Position numbers and translations under genes: made by a program
In this document: one piece after another, positions 60,890 through 64,000 of the stretch
How the letters are laid out: every line of letters starts with the position of its first letter
How positions within the stretch are numbered: the first letter of the stretch is position 1
Source of the DNA: Streptomyces sp. NBC_00775
GTDB taxonomy: Bacteria; Actinomycetota; Actinomycetes; Streptomycetales; Streptomycetaceae
DNA length: 64,000 nucleotides
Direction of reading: 5' to 3'
NCBI RefSeq assembly: GCF_036347135.1
Contig: NZ_CP108938.1
Span: 1,240,001-1,304,000 of the forward strand
The notes under the pieces: model-generated
Seen by the model: the letters and a program-made list of their open reading frames with translations, nothing else
Database searches by the model: none
Told to the model about the DNA's origin: nothing

Positions 60890-61887
60890 GCGGTCGCTCC
60901 CTCAGGTGTGGGGGTGTCGGCGGTGAAGAGGTGGCAGGCGACCGACCGGCCGTCGACGAGGGTGACGGCCGGACGCTGGATCCGGCACGTTGACGTGGCG
61001 TGCGGGCAGCGTGGTGCGAAGGGACAGCCTTGCGGTGCGGTTCCTGTCCCCTCACCGCCGGCGACCGGATCGGCCTGCTGCCGGGCTGCCCGCCGTTTGC
61101 GTTGGCGGAGCGGGTCGGCCACGGGAGAGCTGGCGATCAACGCCTGGGTGTAGGGGTGCAGCGGCCGGCACAGGACGTCCTGCGTGGTTCCGGTTTCCAT
61201 GACGCGCCCGCGGTAGAGCACGACCACTCGTTGGGCGATGACTGCGACCACCGCGAGGTTGTGCGCGATGAACAACATCGCTGTCCCCCGCTCGCGGCTG
61301 AGGTCGCTCATCAGGTCGAGCATCCGTGCCTGGGTGATCACGTCGAGGGCGCTGGTCGGTTCGTCGCAGATGACAAGCGCCGGATCGGTGGAGATCGCCC
61401 TGGCGATGGCGATGCGCTGACGCTGGCCGCCGGAAAACGCGCTCGGGTAGCGGTCGATCGCGTCGGCGGGCAGGCCGACCCGGGTCAGCAGTTCCTCGAT
61501 CCGCGTTCGGGCGTCCGCGGCACTGAACTTGCCGTGGACTTCGAGGGGTTCACCCAGCGTCCTGCCGATGGTGCGTGCCGGATTGAGCGAGGCGTAGGGG
61601 TCCTGGAAGACGACCTGGAGCCCGGTGGGCAGATCCCGCCGTTCGGCGGCCCGCTGGTGGGTGATGTCCTGGCCGCCCAGGTGGATGGTGCCCCGCGCCG
61701 CGGCCATCAGGCCGAGAATCGCCCTGCCCACCGTCGACTTGCCCGAGCCCGACTCGCCCACCAGGCCCACGATTTCCCCGTGACCGACCGTGAGGCTCAC
61801 GTCGTCGACCGCCTTGGTGGGACTGGAGCGCCACCCGCTCCTGTACTCCACACCGAGATCATTGACGTCCAGCAAGGGTGTACTCAT
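60886..61887 (-). CDS. ABC transporter ATP-binding protein (oligopeptide/dipeptide type, F subunit)
   Basis: A 333-residue ATPase of an importer. Walker [14 protein letters not shown]-loop [18 protein letters not shown], signature [15 protein letters not shown], Walker [13 protein letters not shown] and the switch His in FIAHNLAVV are all intact. The C-terminal oligopeptide-transporter extension has the Cys cluster [15 protein letters not shown]. The ATG at 61887 has AAGGAG and overlaps the stop of the permease-ATPase gene. Substrate-binding protein not in the window. Confidence 0.92.
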   Translation of the reverse strand: MSTPLLDVNDLGVEYRSGWRSSPTKAVDDVSLTVGHGEIVGLVGESGSGKSTVGRAILGLMAAARGTIHLGGQDITHQRAAERRDLPTGLQVVFQDPYASLNPARTIGRTLGEPLEVHGKFSAADARTRIEELLTRVGLPADAIDRYPSAFSGGQRQRIAIARAISTDPALVICDEPTSALDVITQARMLDLMSDLSRERGTAMLFIAHNLAVVAVIAQRVVVLYRGRVMETGTTQDVLCRPLHPYTQALIASSPVADPLRQRKRRAARQQADPVAGGEGTGTAPQGCPFAPRCPHATSTCRIQRPAVTLVDGRSVACHLFTADTPTPEGATA

Positions 61888-63620
61888 CCCCAGCTCCTTT
61901 CCTGGCCCGCGTCGACCGGAAGCCGGGGTGTTGCCGCGACCAGCGTGCGGGTGTACTCCTGGGCGGGCGACAGGAGCACCGCCTCCGTGGTGCCCTCCTC
62001 GATCAGACGTCCGTCCGACATGACCGCGACCCGGTCGCAGATGTCGGCGACCACACCCAGATCGTGTGTGACCAACAGAAGCGTCAGTGAGGACTCCTCC
62101 CGCAGGTGCAGCAGGAGATCGATGATTTCTGCCTGGACGGTGACGTCGAGCGCCGCGGTGGGTTCGTCGGCGACCAGCACATCGGGCTCGCCGCTGAGGG
62201 CGAGCGCGATCGCCACCCGCTGTGCGATGCCCCCGGAGAGCTGGTGCGGATAGCGGCCGGCGACCGCTACCGGATCGGGCATGCCGACGCGGGTGAGCAG
62301 ACTCAGCGCGATCCGCCGAGCCTCCCGCCGACGGACACGCCGATGCAGGCAGATCATCTCGTCCAGTTGCGAGCCGACGGTGAAGGAGGGGTCGAGCGCG
62401 GCCATCGGCTCCTGGGCGACAAGGCCGATCCGGGATCCGCGGACCTTGCGCAGTTGCGCCTCGTTCAGGCGGAGCAGGTCCTCGCCGTGGAGCAGCACGC
62501 GGCCGGAGGTGACCCGCCCGGGCTGTGGCACCAGCCCGAGGATGGACAGCGCGGTCGTTGTCTTTCCGGATCCGGACTCGCCGACCAGGCCGAACACCTC
62601 TCCGCGCTGCAGCTGGAAGCTGACGTCCCGGACCACGGCTCGCTCGCTGCCGTCCTGTCCCGGGTAGCACACGTGAAGCCGATCGACCGTCAGCACCGCG
62701 TCCGACGCCGACGCCGGCCCGGGCTGGGCCACCCCGTCCGCGGGCACATCCGGCACCGGCCGTCGCGGGTCAGGCAGTTGCGAGGGACGCCGGTGCCCGC
62801 TCACCGCCTCCAGCAGGGCGTTGCCGACGAGATTGAGGGCCAGCACGGTCGCGGTCAGGGCGAAGCCGACCGGCACCATCAGCCACGGGTGCTGATCCAG
62901 GTTGTTCGCGGCGTCCAGGGTCATCTGACCCCAGCTCGGGGTCTCCGGTGAAAAGCCGAGGCCGAGGAAGGACAGGGAGGTGAGAAACAGGAACGTGCCG
63001 CTGTACTGCACGACCGCCTGGGCGATGAGGGGACCGGTGACGTTGGGCAGGATGTGCCGGGCCAGGATCCGCGGACGTGACAGCCGGGAGACCAGCGCGG
63101 CGTCGACGTACGGCAGTTCGCGTGCGGCGGCCGTCGAGGTGCGCACCACTCGGAAGACGGCGCCGCTGGTCAACACACCGAAGGAGATGGCCATCACGGT
63201 CAGGTTGTTGTCGGTCACCGCGGCGATGGCCAGCACCACCACCAGACCCGGCAGCGCGAACAGGATGTCGACGACGAAGGTGGAGGCGGTGTCGACCCAC
63301 CCCGACAGATAGCCCGCGAGCAGCCCGCCGGGTACGGCGAGCAGCAAGGAGACACCCACCGGGATGAGCGCGGTCAGCAGCAGTCCGCCTCCGCCGTGCA
63401 GCAGCCGCGAGAAGATGTCGCGACCGAGCTCGTCCGAGCCCAGCCAGTGCCGCGCGCCGGGCCCGCTGAAGCTGTTGGACAGGTCCTGCTCCAGTGGGTC
63501 GATGGGCGCGAGCACCGACGCCATCGCGCATGCCGCACTGATCCCGATCAGCCAGATGAGGCTCACCCAGACCGCCGGGCGGGCGAGCGCCCTGCGCAGG
63601 GCTGTGATGGACGAGGTCAT
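61884..63620 (-). CDS. ABC importer permease-ATPase fusion (DppC-DppD type)
   Basis: A 578-residue fusion. Residues 1 to about 285 are an oligopeptide-type permease C subunit with six helices: [20 protein letters not shown] near the N-terminus and [20 protein letters not shown] as the EAA-type coupling loop. A linker of about 35 residues leads to an ATPase from about 315: Walker [10 protein letters not shown], signature [15 protein letters not shown], Walker [13 protein letters not shown], His in THDLGVV. These are normally two proteins. The ATG at 63620 overlaps the stop of the upstream permease gene. Confidence 0.9.
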   Translation of the reverse strand: MTSSITALRRALARPAVWVSLIWLIGISAACAMASVLAPIDPLEQDLSNSFSGPGARHWLGSDELGRDIFSRLLHGGGGLLLTALIPVGVSLLLAVPGGLLAGYLSGWVDTASTFVVDILFALPGLVVVLAIAAVTDNNLTVMAISFGVLTSGAVFRVVRTSTAAARELPYVDAALVSRLSRPRILARHILPNVTGPLIAQAVVQYSGTFLFLTSLSFLGLGFSPETPSWGQMTLDAANNLDQHPWLMVPVGFALTATVLALNLVGNALLEAVSGHRRPSQLPDPRRPVPDVPADGVAQPGPASASDAVLTVDRLHVCYPGQDGSERAVVRDVSFQLQRGEVFGLVGESGSGKTTTALSILGLVPQPGRVTSGRVLLHGEDLLRLNEAQLRKVRGSRIGLVAQEPMAALDPSFTVGSQLDEMICLHRRVRRREARRIALSLLTRVGMPDPVAVAGRYPHQLSGGIAQRVAIALALSGEPDVLVADEPTAALDVTVQAEIIDLLLHLREESSLTLLLVTHDLGVVADICDRVAVMSDGRLIEEGTTEAVLLSPAQEYTRTLVAATPRLPVDAGQERSWG

Positions 63621-64000
63621 GAGAACCGGATCCTTGGGTTGAGGGCCGCGGCCACCACATCGGACAGCAGGTTGACGACGACGATGATGAGGCTGAACGC
63701 CAGCACCGCGCCCTGCACGATCGGAAGATCATGCTGGCGGATCGCGCTGAGCATCAGCGTGCCCACGCCGGGCAGGTTGAAGATCGCCTCGATCACCATG
63801 ACCCCGCCGAGCGCGAACACGAATCCGAGGCTGGCCACGGTCACCACCGGGCCGCTGGCGTTGCGCAGCACGTGCCTGCACACGATCCTTCTGCGGGACA
63901 GCCCGTTGGCCGCAAGCGTGCGAACGTAGTCGCGTGAGAGCTGCTCGACAACGCCCACGCGCGTCTGGAACGCCACCGGTCCCACCCCCGCCAGCCCCAC
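63617..64000 (-). CDS. ABC importer permease (DppB type), partial (5' end outside window)
   Basis: The last 127 codons of an oligopeptide-type permease B subunit. The EAA loop is SRDYVRTLAANGLSRRRIVC followed by RHVLRNASGPVVTVASLG; VMVIEAIFNLPGVGTLMLSA and a last helix, GAVLAFSLIIVVVNLLSDVV, end in the usual LNPRIRF. The N-terminal helices lie beyond the right edge. Its TGA overlaps the ATG of the fusion gene. Confidence 0.92.
   Translation of the reverse strand: MGLAGVGPVAFQTRVGVVEQLSRDYVRTLAANGLSRRRIVCRHVLRNASGPVVTVASLGFVFALGGVMVIEAIFNLPGVGTLMLSAIRQHDLPIVQGAVLAFSLIIVVVNLLSDVVAAALNPRIRFS

Noticed and set aside
1..64000. tRNA, rRNA, CRISPR array, riboswitch, prophage or phage-defence genes
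   Set aside because: No clover-leaf T-loop signatures, spaced direct repeats, nuclease/toxin pairs or phage structural genes were seen on reading both strands.

Overview
The window is high-GC DNA with codon third positions almost all G or C, frequent GTG and TTG starts, ATGA/GTGA stop-start overlaps and many twin-arginine or secretory leaders. Its gene set (pca cluster with a fused pcaL, a split LigC/polymerase pair, DUF2510 proteins, many secreted hydrolases) points to a Streptomyces or close relative. It looks like chromosomal accessory or arm DNA: regulators, catabolic clusters, secreted enzymes and several decayed genes, with no tRNA, rRNA, CRISPR or prophage seen.

1-11.5 kb: a partial patatin-like phospholipase divergent from a TetR gene; a LacI regulator; a conserved hypothetical and a HEAT-repeat protein; a divergent pair for DNA end repair (PolDom polymerase and ATP-dependent ligase); an epoxide-hydrolase-like enzyme divergent from a TetR gene; an ISAs1 transposase remnant; a DUF3048 lipoprotein.

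11.5-21.1 kb: the protocatechuate branch of the beta-ketoadipate pathway. An IclR regulator faces an MFS transporter, and a MarR regulator (PcaV type) is divergent from a tightly coupled operon pcaI-J-F-H-G-B-L. PcaHG opens the ring, PcaB and PcaL carry the product to 3-oxoadipate, PcaIJ activates it with CoA and PcaF cleaves it to acetyl-CoA and succinyl-CoA.

21.1-37.5 kb: a short-chain dehydrogenase, a LAL-like ATPase without a DNA-binding end, an MHS transporter coupled to anmK, a DUF2510 membrane protein, a TetR gene with a large palindromic operator region, a PAP2/DMT membrane pair, a LURP-one/scramblase-like protein, a Tat-exported phospholipase C and a DUF3500-HupE operon.

37.9-44.7 kb: secreted enzymes (ceramidase-like, PHB-depolymerase-like), a DUF1932 dehydrogenase and a RibD-like reductase, interspersed with remnants of tannase, GMC oxidoreductase and GH9 cellulase genes.

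44.7-56.1 kb: a secreted polysaccharide-degradation locus. A GH78-like enzyme with four Cys-rich repeats is divergent from a GH76 enzyme; they are followed by an operon GH27-GH76-GH64 headed by a LacI regulator. Similar GGAAACGTTTCC-type sites lie upstream of the operon, upstream of the LacI gene and near the GH78/GH76 pair. GH76 (alpha-1,6-mannan), GH64 (beta-1,3-glucan) and GH27 activities together suggest attack on fungal or yeast walls.

56.3-64 kb: SnoaL-like, SDR and SnoaL-like genes; a graveyard of acyl-CoA synthetase, CBM35/ricin and IS110 fragments; then a stop-start-coupled set with an oligopeptide-type ABC importer (partial permease, a permease-ATPase fusion, an ATPase), a 46-residue ORF and an FAD oxidoreductase. 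It looks like an uptake and oxidation pathway for an unidentified small molecule.
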